Assembly: GCF_001426435.1 (NCBI RefSeq) | Contig: NZ_LMER01000001.1 | Location: forward strand, 508,079-572,078 | DNA from: Angustibacter sp. Root456 | Lineage (GTDB): Bacteria > Actinomycetota > Actinomycetes > Actinomycetales > Angustibacteraceae | Direction of reading: 5' to 3' | Length of the DNA stretch: 64,000 nucleotides | Shown: positions 53,919 to 62,850 of the stretch, in pieces | Layout: each line of letters begins with the position of its first letter | How positions within the stretch are numbered: position 1 is the stretch's first letter | Translations under genes and position numbers: made by a program | The notes under the pieces: generated by a model | What the model saw: only the letters and a program-made list of their open reading frames with translations | What the model was told of the DNA's origin: nothing | Database searches by the model: none

Positions 53919-55576
53919 GGCGACGAGGGTAGCGAGCGTCGCCAGAAGGCGGCGGACGAGGCGATCACCGCGACGGCGAGCACGGCGCCGGCGACGGCCA
54001 GCGCGCGACCCAGCGCCTGCGTGGGCACCAGCAGCGCCAGCACCAGCACGCCGACCAGCCGCAGTGGCCAGCCGGCGACGGCCAGCGGCCCGGCGGCGTC
54101 CGCGGTGCCGGTGAGTCGCCCGCGGTAGGTCAGGTCGTACTCCCCGATCGCGACCACCGCCAGCCAGACGAACGCACCGGGCAGCGCCGACGGCGCGAGC
54201 CAGGCCAGCAGCAGCACGGTGCCCCCTTGCTCGAGGGCCCGGGCCAGGGCAGGCAGCAGCCAGCCGAAGCGCGTGGCGAGCGGCCACCACGTGCGGGGTA
54301 CGGGCGAGCCGTCGACCTGCGTCTGCAGCAGCCGGCGGGCCGGCTGCCCGAGCGGGGCCGTCCAGGCCAGCGCCCGGCCGACCCGGCCAGCCGTCGTCCA
54401 CGCCGCCGCGACGACGCCCATGACCAGCAGCACGACGAAGGTCCAGCGCACACCGACCAGCGGCGCCAGCACGGCGAGCACGATGGTGCGCTCACCGACC
54501 GGGGCGATGACGGCCCGCTTGGCGTACCGCACGGCCGACCGCCGGTCGGTGCCGGCCGACCAGCGCCCGACGGCGCCGTCCTCGACAGCGGCCGTCGCTC
54601 GCGCGCGCCGCGCCGCGAACCCGAAGTCCACGAAGTGCCGCGTCACCAGCAGCGCCAGGGACGCCAGCGCCAGCAGCCACGCGGCGCGCGTCGCCGCACC
54701 CGCCGCGAGCGCGCCGTACACCGCGTACTCCTTGACCCGGTCGGCGCCGACGTCCAGCCAGCCACCGAGCGGCGAGGTGGTGCGGGTGTAGCGGGCGACC
54801 TCTCCGTCGACGCAGTCGACCACCAGCGACGCGAGCAACAGCAACGAGCCGAGCACCAGCCAGCCGCGCCCTCCACCGCTGTAGGCGAGCGCTGCCAGCA
54901 GGCCCAGGGCGAGCGCGACCGCCGTGACCTGCGCTGGGCGCGCGTCCAGGGCCACGGCCCGGCGGGTCAGCCGGCGCGAGAGGGGCCGGACGAGGAAGGT
55001 CGACAGGAAGCCGTCGTCCGAGCGCGAGGCCCGCCGCAGCCGCAGGGCCGGCTCGTCGACGGCGTCCGCGGCCGCGAGCGCCGACGCCGCGTCGTCGGGG
55101 GTGAGGGCCAACCGGGCCGGGAAGGCCCCGGGGCCGATCTCGTGACCGGCCCCCGCGAGGTCGTCGAGGGCGGTGGCGACGACGTCGAGCACGCGCTCGC
55201 GCGGCCAGGTCGCCACCGTGCGGCTCAGCGCGTCCGCGAGGTCGGACCGCGCGGCGGCCGGCACGCGCAGTGCGGCCACCTCGCCGCCGTCCAGCCGCAG
55301 GATGCGCCCGCCGGCGTCCGGCTCGGCGATCACGTCGCCGTAGACCGTGGGGACGGTCACCAGGGCCGCGTCGACGAGCGCCAGGGGCGCGTCGTCCTGG
55401 TGCCGCAGCGCCGCGACGACCACGTCGACCGTTGCGGTGACGCTGGGCTGCTCGACCGTGGCGACCAGCCGGCCGCCGTCGATGACGCTTCGCCGGGCCA
55501 CCTCGGCGACCGGCGCGCTCCCGGGCACCGTGGGGTCGACCACGACCAGCACCTCGGTCGCGGCCACCGCCGTCAC
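53915..55576 (-). CDS. Two-domain CDP-alcohol phosphotransferase
   Basis: A 553-residue protein. Residues 1 to about 175 form a soluble alpha/beta domain (TEVLVVVDPTVPGSAP; ARRSVIDGGRLVATV) like a degenerate nucleotidyltransferase. The second part carries a canonical CDP-alcohol motif: D254-x2-D257-G258-x2-A261-R262-x8-G271-x3-D275-x3-D279, amid several helices. In contrast to its neighbour the last Asp is kept. GTG 55576 overlaps the ABC ATPase stop. Start could also be the GTG at 55567. Confidence 0.87.
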   Translation of the reverse strand: MTAVAATEVLVVVDPTVPGSAPVAEVARRSVIDGGRLVATVEQPSVTATVDVVVAALRHQDDAPLALVDAALVTVPTVYGDVIAEPDAGGRILRLDGGEVAALRVPAAARSDLADALSRTVATWPRERVLDVVATALDDLAGAGHEIGPGAFPARLALTPDDAASALAAADAVDEPALRLRRASRSDDGFLSTFLVRPLSRRLTRRAVALDARPAQVTAVALALGLLAALAYSGGGRGWLVLGSLLLLASLVVDCVDGEVARYTRTTSPLGGWLDVGADRVKEYAVYGALAAGAATRAAWLLALASLALLVTRHFVDFGFAARRARATAAVEDGAVGRWSAGTDRRSAVRYAKRAVIAPVGERTIVLAVLAPLVGVRWTFVVLLVMGVVAAAWTTAGRVGRALAWTAPLGQPARRLLQTQVDGSPVPRTWWPLATRFGWLLPALARALEQGGTVLLLAWLAPSALPGAFVWLAVVAIGEYDLTYRGRLTGTADAAGPLAVAGWPLRLVGVLVLALLVPTQALGRALAVAGAVLAVAVIASSAAFWRRSLPSSP

Positions 55577-56310
55577 TTCTTCTTTCCCTGGTCCGTGTTG
55601 TAGGTGTCGATCGCCTCGTCGATCGAGGTGTCGGCCTTGAGCCGGCCGCCGTCGAGGTAGAGGCCCCGAGTGCAGAACCGCCGGAGGTCGTTCTCGCTGT
55701 GGCTGACGAGGAACAAGGTGCGTCCGTCGCCGACGATCTCCTCGATCCGGCCGTAGCACTTCTCCCGGAAACGCTTGTCACCGACGGCCAGCACCTCGTC
55801 GACCAGGATGATCGGCTCGTCGAGCGTCGTCACGACGGAGAAGCCCAACCGCACCTGCATGCCGCTGGAGAAGTGCCGGAAGGGCGTGTCGAGGAAGTCG
55901 CCGATCTCGGCGAAGGCCACGATGTCGTCGAAGCGCTCCTCGATCTGCTCCTTGCTCAGGCCGTGCAGCCCAGCGGTGAGCCAGATGTTGTCGCGCGCGG
56001 TGAGGTCGCCGACGAACCCGCCGGTGAGCTCGATGAGAGGCGCCACGCCGTCGTCCACGGTGACCGAGCCCTCGTCCGGCAGGAGCACGCCGGCGATCAT
56101 CTTGAGCAGGGTGCTCTTGCCCTGGCCGTTGGCGCCCACGAGGCCCACCGCCTCGCCGCGCTCCACGGTGAAGCTCACGTCGCGCAGGGCCCAGAAGCTG
56201 CCCTTCGGCGTCGTGGACCGGCCCTGCAGCAGCATCTCGCGCAGCGACAGCCGGTAACGACGGTTGCGCAGGAACTCGATGCCCACGCCCTCGACCTCGA
56301 TGACGGCCAT
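55573..56310 (-). CDS. Polysaccharide/teichoic-acid ABC exporter, ATP-binding subunit
   Basis: A 245-residue ATPase with Walker A GANGQGKST at about residues 59-67, the signature HFSSGMQVRL, and Walker B IILVDEVLAVGD. The N-terminal 40 residues (FLRNRRYRLSLREMLLQG) are typical of TagH/Wzt/RfbE exporters. There is no C-terminal carbohydrate-binding domain, so the polymer is probably exported without a cap signal. It is three bases after the permease gene. Confidence 0.95.
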   Translation of the reverse strand: MAVIEVEGVGIEFLRNRRYRLSLREMLLQGRSTTPKGSFWALRDVSFTVERGEAVGLVGANGQGKSTLLKMIAGVLLPDEGSVTVDDGVAPLIELTGGFVGDLTARDNIWLTAGLHGLSKEQIEERFDDIVAFAEIGDFLDTPFRHFSSGMQVRLGFSVVTTLDEPIILVDEVLAVGDKRFREKCYGRIEEIVGDGRTLFLVSHSENDLRRFCTRGLYLDGGRLKADTSIDEAIDTYNTDQGKKK

Positions 56311-56313
56311 GGC

Positions 56314-57105
56314 TCAGAGCTCCTTCAGGACGGCGTTCTCGAGCCGGCGGAAGACCGCCGCGCCGATCAGCAGCATCAGGACGCTGATGAGGGCGGCGAC
56401 GCCCACGACGGCCCAGCCGGCGAACTCATCCGGGAAGGCGAGCGCGCGGTACAGCTCGATGATCCCCGTCATCGGGTTGATCGCGAACAGCGCCTTGATC
56501 GGGCCGATGTTGATGGCGTTGACCGAGTAGAGGACGGGCGACAGGTACATCATGACCCGCAGGGCGATCCGGACCACGCGCTGCAGGTCGCGGACGAGCA
56601 CCGTGGCGGCAGCAAGCGCCATCCCGATGCCCGTCAGGAGCACCGCCTGGAGCAGCACCGCCAGGGGAAACAGCACGATCTCCCAGGCAGGCGGCTTGCG
56701 GTAGATCGCCATGAACAGCACCACGACCGGCAGCGAGAAGAGGAACTCCAGCCCCTTCGACCCCACCACCTTGAGCACCCAGATCTCGCGAGGCAGCCGG
56801 GTCGAGCGCACCAGCCGGGTCTCCGACGTCAGGGCGCGGGAGGTCTCGGTGACCGTGGAGGAGAACCACTGCCACGACAACAGGCCGAGGATCAGGAACA
56901 GGATGTAGGGCTGCTCGCCGCCTTTGCGGATGAAGACCACGGTGAAGACGAACCAGTACACGCCGGTCATGAGCAACGGGTCCAGGATCGTCCAGACGTA
57001 ACCCAGGGCCGAACTGGCGTAGCGGACCTTGAGATCGCGGCGGATGAGCAGCCACAGCACCGAGCGCACCTGCCAGAGGGCACGAGCCCGCGCGGCCAGG
57101 CTCAT
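56314..57105 (-). CDS. Polysaccharide/teichoic-acid ABC exporter, permease subunit
   Basis: A 263-residue ABC-2 permease of the TagG/Wzm type. Seen: LLIRRDLKVRYASSALGYVWTILDPL (the cytosolic entry helix and first membrane helix), five or six helices and the ending YRALAFPDEFAGW. Together with the ATPase it would export an undecaprenyl-linked polymer. ATG 57105; divergent from the nucleotidyltransferase gene with a 136-bp gap. Confidence 0.95.
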   Translation of the reverse strand: MSLAARARALWQVRSVLWLLIRRDLKVRYASSALGYVWTILDPLLMTGVYWFVFTVVFIRKGGEQPYILFLILGLLSWQWFSSTVTETSRALTSETRLVRSTRLPREIWVLKVVGSKGLEFLFSLPVVVLFMAIYRKPPAWEIVLFPLAVLLQAVLLTGIGMALAAATVLVRDLQRVVRIALRVMMYLSPVLYSVNAINIGPIKALFAINPMTGIIELYRALAFPDEFAGWAVVGVAALISVLMLLIGAAVFRRLENAVLKEL

Positions 57106-57241
57106 GCAGACCTCCGTCGGAACCGGGCGGTCGCCAGTGCGCGACCGTGATCGGCGAACAGCGTACGCGACAGCGTCGAAGGCGCCGCATCCCAGTGGGC
57201 ACCGTTACGCTGTGGCGACCCCGACGGCAGGAGAACGAGCG

Positions 57242-57949
57242 GTGAGCGCGGTGCAGGCGACGATTCTCGCGGCAGGTATGGGCACCCGGCTCGGCCGACC
57301 GTTCCCCAAGCCACTCACGCAGCTGCACGACGGGCGCAGCATCCTGCAGCAGCAGCTCGACAACCTCCACACGGTCTTCGGTGACGACCTGCGGCTGACG
57401 GTCGTCGTGGGCTTCAAGCACGACCTGGTGATGGAGGCCGTGCCGGACGCGCTGTTCGCGTACAACGAGAACTACGACCAGACCAACACGTGCAAGAGCC
57501 TGCTCAAGGCGCTGCGGTCCTCGCACGAGGGTCCGGTGCTCTGGATGAACGGCGACGTCGTGTTCGACCCCGAGGTGCTGCGCCGGCTGCAGCCACACCT
57601 GGACGCCGGCCGCTCGGCGGTGGCGGTCAACACCTCCACCGTCGCCGACGAGGAGGTCAAGTACACCGTCGACGACGCCGGGTTCGTCCGCGAGCTCTCC
57701 AAGACCGTCGTCGGCGGCCTCGGCGAGGCGGTGGGCATCAACGTCATCAGCGACGCCGACAAGGCCGCGTTCGTGCGCGGGCTCACCGACTGCGCCGACC
57801 AGGACTACTTCGAGCGCGGGCTGGAGCTGGCGATCGAGCGCGAGGGCGTCCAGGTCGTGCCCGTCGACATCTCCGACCTGTTCGCCGTCGAGGTGGACTT
57901 CGAGGAGGACCTCACTCGAGCCAACGCGGTCCGTGAGGCCGGCGCCTAG
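57242..57949 (+). CDS. Sugar-/choline-phosphate nucleotidyltransferase (LicC-like)
   Basis: A 235-residue GT-A-fold nucleotidyltransferase. Seen: ATILAAGMGTRLGRPFPKPLTQL (nucleotide signature and Lys), WMNGDVVFDPEVLRRL (metal Asp) and VEVDFEEDLTRAN at the end. The size, KP motif and DFxED ending resemble LicC choline-phosphate cytidylyltransferase and GlmU-like proteins. It probably makes the CDP-alcohol or a sugar nucleotide used by the phosphotransferases nearby. GTG 57242. Confidence 0.85.
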   Translation: MSAVQATILAAGMGTRLGRPFPKPLTQLHDGRSILQQQLDNLHTVFGDDLRLTVVVGFKHDLVMEAVPDALFAYNENYDQTNTCKSLLKALRSSHEGPVLWMNGDVVFDPEVLRRLQPHLDAGRSAVAVNTSTVADEEVKYTVDDAGFVRELSKTVVGGLGEAVGINVISDADKAAFVRGLTDCADQDYFERGLELAIEREGVQVVPVDISDLFAVEVDFEEDLTRANAVREAGA

Positions 57950-57967
57950 GCGCTCGTGGGAGGGTCG

Positions 57968-59524
57968 ATGACCAGGGCCGTCCGGGCGGCGCGGCGTCTC
58001 GGCGCCCACGTGCCACCACCGCTGCTGGTGCGCCTCTCGGCGCTCTGGCACGGCGAGACCGCGCTCCAGCGCCGGCTGCACGGGCGGTCGGCACCAGGCA
58101 GCCCACTGGGACGCGACCAGCCGCTGAGCGGTGTGGCGCGGCTGGACGCCGCCCTCTTCGCCGCGCTCGACGCGCTGCAGGCTGGCGGCGTCCCGTGCGC
58201 CGTCCTCGAGGCGGGCACGATGCGTCGCCGCGTCGTGGTCGTCACCGGCGACCACGGCGACGCCGCCCGGCGAGCGCTGGCCGCCACTTCGGCCGTGGTG
58301 CAGCCGGTGGGATCGGCGGTGCTGCGCCTGCACCACGGTGACCCTGCCTTCGGCTGCGACGTCGAGATCTGGCCGCTGGTGGGCTCCGGCCCGCGGCCGG
58401 ACGGCGGCGCGTACGTGCCCGGCACCGCCCTGGCCCCGCGCGCCAACCGCTGGGTCCGCTACCTCGAGCCGGGCGAGCGCGTCGCAGCCAGGGGTCAGGT
58501 CGGTGGACAGGACGTGCCGACGTACTCGGGGCTGCTGAAGCCGCACCTGCTCGACGTCGACTTCCCCATCGACGTCGTCTACACCTGGGTCGACGGCGCG
58601 GACCCCGCCTGGCAGCGCCGCAAGGAGCAGGCCTGGGTGGCGCTCCACCCCGAGCACCACCACCCGTCGGCCGTCACGAGCTCGCGCTTCGCGTCCCACG
58701 ACGAGCTGCGGTACTCGCTGCGCTCGCTCGAGACGTACGCCGACTGGGTCCGCACGGTCTACGTCGTGACCGACGGCCAGCGGCCCGCGTGGCTGCGCAC
58801 CGACCACCCGCGCCTGCGCGTCGTCGACCACCGCGAGCTGTTCGCGGGCACGCAGGCGCTGCCGACGTTCAACTCGCACGCCATCGAGGCCCGGCTGCAC
58901 CACGTGGCCGGCCTCTCCGAGCACTTCCTCTACCTCAATGACGACGTGTTCTTCGGCCGGCCCGTGCGTCCGGAGCTGTTCTTCGAGGCGTCGGGGCTCG
59001 CGCGCTTCTTCCTCACCGACGCCTTGATCGACCTGGCCGGCCCCTCCGCCCGCGACCTGCCCGTCGCGAGCGCGGCCAAGCAGACCCGGGCCGTCGTGGA
59101 GCGGCTGCACAGCCGCACCGTCACCCAGCGGTTCCAGCACGTCGCCCATCCGCAGCGGCGCAGCACGCTCGAGCAGATCGAGGCGCAGCTGCCGGACGAG
59201 CTCGAGGCCACGGTCCGCTCGAGGTTCCGCAGCCCCAGCGACCTGTCGGTGCCGTCGTCCCTCGCCCACTACGTCGGCTACGCCTCCGGCCGGGCCGTGC
59301 CCGGCACGCTCTCGTACCTGTACTGCGACGTCACCGAGCGGCGCGCGCCGATCAAGCTGCAGCGCCTGGCCCGCCGCCGGGACGCCGACGTCTTCTGTCT
59401 CAACGAGACGGACACCCCCGGTGGGCATCCGGGTCACCGCCTCATGGTGGACTTCCTCGAGTCCTACTTCCCCCGCCCGTCCTCGTTCGAGACCGGCGCC
59501 GATGCTCTGCGGAGGCCGCGATGA
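57968..59524 (+). CDS. Stealth-family capsular polysaccharide phosphotransferase
   Basis: A 518-residue Stealth protein. CR1 is IDVVYTWVDGADPAW at about residue 201; CR2 is SSRFASHDELRYSLRSLE at about 238; CR3 is YLNDDVFFGRPV at about 321; a CR4-like region follows near the end (FCLNETD). These enzymes transfer sugar-1-phosphate to make phosphodiester-linked glycans. The first 190 residues are an uncharacterised extension. I chose ATG 57968 because AGGG stands before it; a GTG at 57956 is also in frame. 4-bp overlap with the next gene. Confidence 0.93.
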   Translation: MTRAVRAARRLGAHVPPPLLVRLSALWHGETALQRRLHGRSAPGSPLGRDQPLSGVARLDAALFAALDALQAGGVPCAVLEAGTMRRRVVVVTGDHGDAARRALAATSAVVQPVGSAVLRLHHGDPAFGCDVEIWPLVGSGPRPDGGAYVPGTALAPRANRWVRYLEPGERVAARGQVGGQDVPTYSGLLKPHLLDVDFPIDVVYTWVDGADPAWQRRKEQAWVALHPEHHHPSAVTSSRFASHDELRYSLRSLETYADWVRTVYVVTDGQRPAWLRTDHPRLRVVDHRELFAGTQALPTFNSHAIEARLHHVAGLSEHFLYLNDDVFFGRPVRPELFFEASGLARFFLTDALIDLAGPSARDLPVASAAKQTRAVVERLHSRTVTQRFQHVAHPQRRSTLEQIEAQLPDELEATVRSRFRSPSDLSVPSSLAHYVGYASGRAVPGTLSYLYCDVTERRAPIKLQRLARRRDADVFCLNETDTPGGHPGHRLMVDFLESYFPRPSSFETGADALRRPR

Positions 59525-62500
59525 AGGGCCTCCTCACCCGGCTCGTCCGCGGTCGCCGTCGCCGCCCCGTGCTGGACACGCTGGGCTACCGGCAGGTCGA
59601 CGCGGCGCTGGAGCTGCGCTTCACCACCCGACCGGACGTCGTGGTGCACGACCTGTGGTGGCAGGACGCCGTGGCCGGCTCCTGGCGCCGCGCAGGCACC
59701 TGCCGGCGCGTCGGTGAGGGCTACGAGGCGCGGGTCGAGCTGCCGCTGGACCTGGCGGCTGACGAGCCCGAGGGCGTCACCGGTCAGCTGTTCGTCGACG
59801 TCGAGCACGACGTCCTCGACTCCGACGAGGCGAGTGCCGTCACGCTCAGCCCCCTGGTCGAGCGCCGGGGCGGCCAGGGTGAGCGGGCGCGGTACCGCCG
59901 GCGCTTCGGGCAGTTCCACGACACCGACGGCGGGGTCCTGCTGCCCGTGCAGGAGCGCGGCCACGAGGCCGCGGTCTACGTCAACCGGGGCGGCTACCTC
60001 GCAGTCGCCGTCGACCGCCCCCTGAAGCCGTTCACCGACGTGCTCGTGCGTTGGCTCAGCGTGCGCGGGGGTCACCTCGTGATGACCGGTCGGCTGTCGT
60101 CACGCCACGAGGCCCTCGCGGCCGCCGAGCTGTTGCTCAAGGGCCGCACGAGCGGGCACCGGCTCACCGTGCCCGTCCGTTTCGACCCCGACCCGAGCAG
60201 AACTCGCCGAGCCTTCGGGCACCGCTGGTACCGCTTCGAGGTGCGCGGCGACCTGCACGCGCTGCTGGACCAGCCGGACGTCGGCGACGACATCTACGAC
60301 GCGTGGTTCGTCCTGACCAGCCGCCAGCAGCCCGAGCCGTTCACCTCGCGCGTCGGCAAGACGAAGTTCGTCACCCGCCGCCTGACCCGCCCTGGGTGGA
60401 TGTCGTCGAAGGCGGGTGCGGCGGCGGTGACGCCGTACTACACGTTCAAGAGCCGCAAGACGTCGTTCCAGGTCGACCGCTTCGAGCCCGAGGCGATGGC
60501 GTACCTGCGCCAGCAGCTGCGCTGGCGGCACCTGGTGCGCGCCCGGCACGCGCTCAACGCCTCGGCCCGCCCGCTCTGGCTCGTCGGCGAGCGGCCGAAC
60601 AAGGCCCAGGACACCGGCTTCGCGCTCTTCCGCCACCTGCGCGAGCACCACCCGGAGCTTGACGCCTACTACGTCATGGACCCCAGCGCGCCGGACTACC
60701 GCAATGTCGCACCGCTGGGCAACGTGCTGGCGCACCGCTCGCGCGAGCACATCAACGTCGCGCTGCGAGCCGACCGCGTCCTCGGGTCGCACCACCCCGA
60801 CTTCGTCTACCCATTGCGCACCAAGCGGTTCAGCCGGGCGGTGCGGGCCACACGCATCTTCCTGCAGCACGGAGTCATGGGCACCAAGTGGATGGTGCCC
60901 AACTACGGCAAGGGCGTCGGCGACTTCCGCACCGACCTGTTCATCGTGAGCAGCGAGCGCGAGAAGGAGTACATCGTCGGGGACTTCGGGTACGACCCCG
61001 ACGAGGTTGCCGTCACCGGCCTGTCGCGCTTCGACTCCCTGCTCGCGAGCGATGTCGAGGTGCGTCGCCAGCTGCTCGTGCTGCCTACCTGGCGCGACTG
61101 GCTGCAGGACGACGAGACGTACCTGGAGTCGGAATACCACGAGCGCTGGTCCGAGCTGCTGCACCACCCCCGACTTCGCGAGCTGGAGCAGCAGCACGGC
61201 TTCGAGGTTGTCTTCGCCCTGCACCCCAACATGGCGCAGTTCACGCACTTGTTCTCCGACGTCCCGGCGCGCGTGGTGAACTTCGGTGAGGTCGACGTCC
61301 AGCACCTGCTGAAGTCCAGCGCGATGCTGGTCACGGACTACTCCAGCGTGGGCTTCGACTTCTCGTTCCTCCACCGCCCCGTCGTCTACTACCAGTTCGA
61401 CCAGCAGCGCTTCCTCGGCCCGCGCGGCTCGCACCTCGACCTCGACGCCGAGCTACCCGGGCCCATCGCGTTTCGCGTGAGCGCGGTGCTCGCCGCCGTC
61501 GAGGCCGCGGCGGCGGACGACTTCACGATGTCGCCGGAGCACGTGCGCCGCGCCGACCGGTTCATCGCCCACCGCGACCGCTCCAGCAGCGCCCGGATCG
61601 TCGCTGCCGCCCGAGCCGCGCACCGCGAGCGGCTGCCCTGGCGGCGCGTGGCCTGGCGCCGGCGCTGGCGCACGTCCGACCCGCGCCTCAACCGCCGCCG
61701 ATACTGGTTCCCGTTGATGCGCGTGATGTTCCGCCTCGTCCAGCGGCTGCCGGCAGACGACCGGCGCGTCGTCTTCGAGTCGGGGGTGGGCAAGCAGTAC
61801 GCCGACAGCCCCCGCTACGTCTACGAGGAGCTCATGCGGCGCGGGGTCGACGTCAAGGCGGTCTGGGCCTACTCCGGGCAGCTGCACGGCACCGACAGCC
61901 GCACCACCGTCGTCGACCGCCTCTCGCCGGCGTACTTCTACCACCTGGCGCGGGCCCGGTACTGGGTCAACAACCAGAACTTCCCCCACTACGTGCAGCG
62001 GCGCGCCGACGGCGTGTACCTGCAGACCTGGCACGGCACACCGCTGAAGCGCATGCTCCACGACCTCGACGTCGTGCACGGCCGGGACGCCGGGTACCTC
62101 GACCGCGTCACCCGGGCGTCCGCGCAGTGGAGCCTCCTCGCGTCTCCGAGCCGCTTCGCCACGCAGGCCATGCGCAGCGCGTTCCGGTACGGCGGCGAGG
62201 TGCTGGAGGTCGGCTACCCGCGCAACGACCTCTTCTTCCGCGATGACCGCGAGGCGGTCGCGGCCGGCGTCCGGAGGCGGCTGGGTATCGCTCCCGACAA
62301 GAAGGTGGTGCTCTACGCACCGACGTTCCGGGACGACCAGGCGCTCGGCGGGAGCGCCTTCGCGTTCCGGCTACCGCTCGACCTCGAGCGCGTGCACGAG
62401 CGGCTCGGCGACGACGTGGTGCTCCTGCTGCGCATGCACGTGCTGGTGCGTCAGGCGATCACGATCCCGCCGCACCTGAGCGAGCACGTGATCGACGCGT

Positions 62501-62850
62501 CGTCCTACCCCGAGATCCAGGAGCTCTTCCTGGTCAGCGACGCGCTCGTCACCGACTACTCATCGGTGTTCTTCGACTTCGCGAACCTGCGGCGGCCCAT
62601 GGTGTTCTACGCCTACGACCTCGAGGCGTACCGCGACAACCTGCGGGGCTTCTACCTCGACTACATCGACACCGTGCCCGGCCCGGTCGTCACCACGGAG
62701 GACGACCTGCTCGACGCGTTGTCCGACCTGGATGCCTTGCAGCGCAGGTACTCCGACCGCTACGACACCTTCATCGAGCGCTTCAGCCCCCATGACGACG
62801 GGGGCGCCGCCGGCCGCCTGGTCGACCGCGTCTTCGGGCCGCTGCTGTGA
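59521..62850 (+). CDS. Two-headed TagF-like glycerol/sugar-phosphate polymerase
   Basis: A 1109-residue protein. Residues 1 to about 330 are a non-catalytic region with beta-rich segments. The first CDP-glycerol glycerophosphotransferase domain has FLQHGVMGTKWMVPNYGKG at about residue 446 and VTDYSSVGFDF at about 604. The second has LQTWHGTPLKRML at about 833, SPSRFATQAMRSAFRYGG and VTDYSSVFFDF at about 1010. Both keep the HG and DYSS motifs, so both are probably active. Most teichoic polymerases have one such domain. Start ATGA-coupled to the Stealth gene. Confidence 0.92.
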   Translation: MKGLLTRLVRGRRRRPVLDTLGYRQVDAALELRFTTRPDVVVHDLWWQDAVAGSWRRAGTCRRVGEGYEARVELPLDLAADEPEGVTGQLFVDVEHDVLDSDEASAVTLSPLVERRGGQGERARYRRRFGQFHDTDGGVLLPVQERGHEAAVYVNRGGYLAVAVDRPLKPFTDVLVRWLSVRGGHLVMTGRLSSRHEALAAAELLLKGRTSGHRLTVPVRFDPDPSRTRRAFGHRWYRFEVRGDLHALLDQPDVGDDIYDAWFVLTSRQQPEPFTSRVGKTKFVTRRLTRPGWMSSKAGAAAVTPYYTFKSRKTSFQVDRFEPEAMAYLRQQLRWRHLVRARHALNASARPLWLVGERPNKAQDTGFALFRHLREHHPELDAYYVMDPSAPDYRNVAPLGNVLAHRSREHINVALRADRVLGSHHPDFVYPLRTKRFSRAVRATRIFLQHGVMGTKWMVPNYGKGVGDFRTDLFIVSSEREKEYIVGDFGYDPDEVAVTGLSRFDSLLASDVEVRRQLLVLPTWRDWLQDDETYLESEYHERWSELLHHPRLRELEQQHGFEVVFALHPNMAQFTHLFSDVPARVVNFGEVDVQHLLKSSAMLVTDYSSVGFDFSFLHRPVVYYQFDQQRFLGPRGSHLDLDAELPGPIAFRVSAVLAAVEAAAADDFTMSPEHVRRADRFIAHRDRSSSARIVAAARAAHRERLPWRRVAWRRRWRTSDPRLNRRRYWFPLMRVMFRLVQRLPADDRRVVFESGVGKQYADSPRYVYEELMRRGVDVKAVWAYSGQLHGTDSRTTVVDRLSPAYFYHLARARYWVNNQNFPHYVQRRADGVYLQTWHGTPLKRMLHDLDVVHGRDAGYLDRVTRASAQWSLLASPSRFATQAMRSAFRYGGEVLEVGYPRNDLFFRDDREAVAAGVRRRLGIAPDKKVVLYAPTFRDDQALGGSAFAFRLPLDLERVHERLGDDVVLLLRMHVLVRQAITIPPHLSEHVIDASSYPEIQELFLVSDALVTDYSSVFFDFANLRRPMVFYAYDLEAYRDNLRGFYLDYIDTVPGPVVTTEDDLLDALSDLDALQRRYSDRYDTFIERFSPHDDGGAAGRLVDRVFGPLL

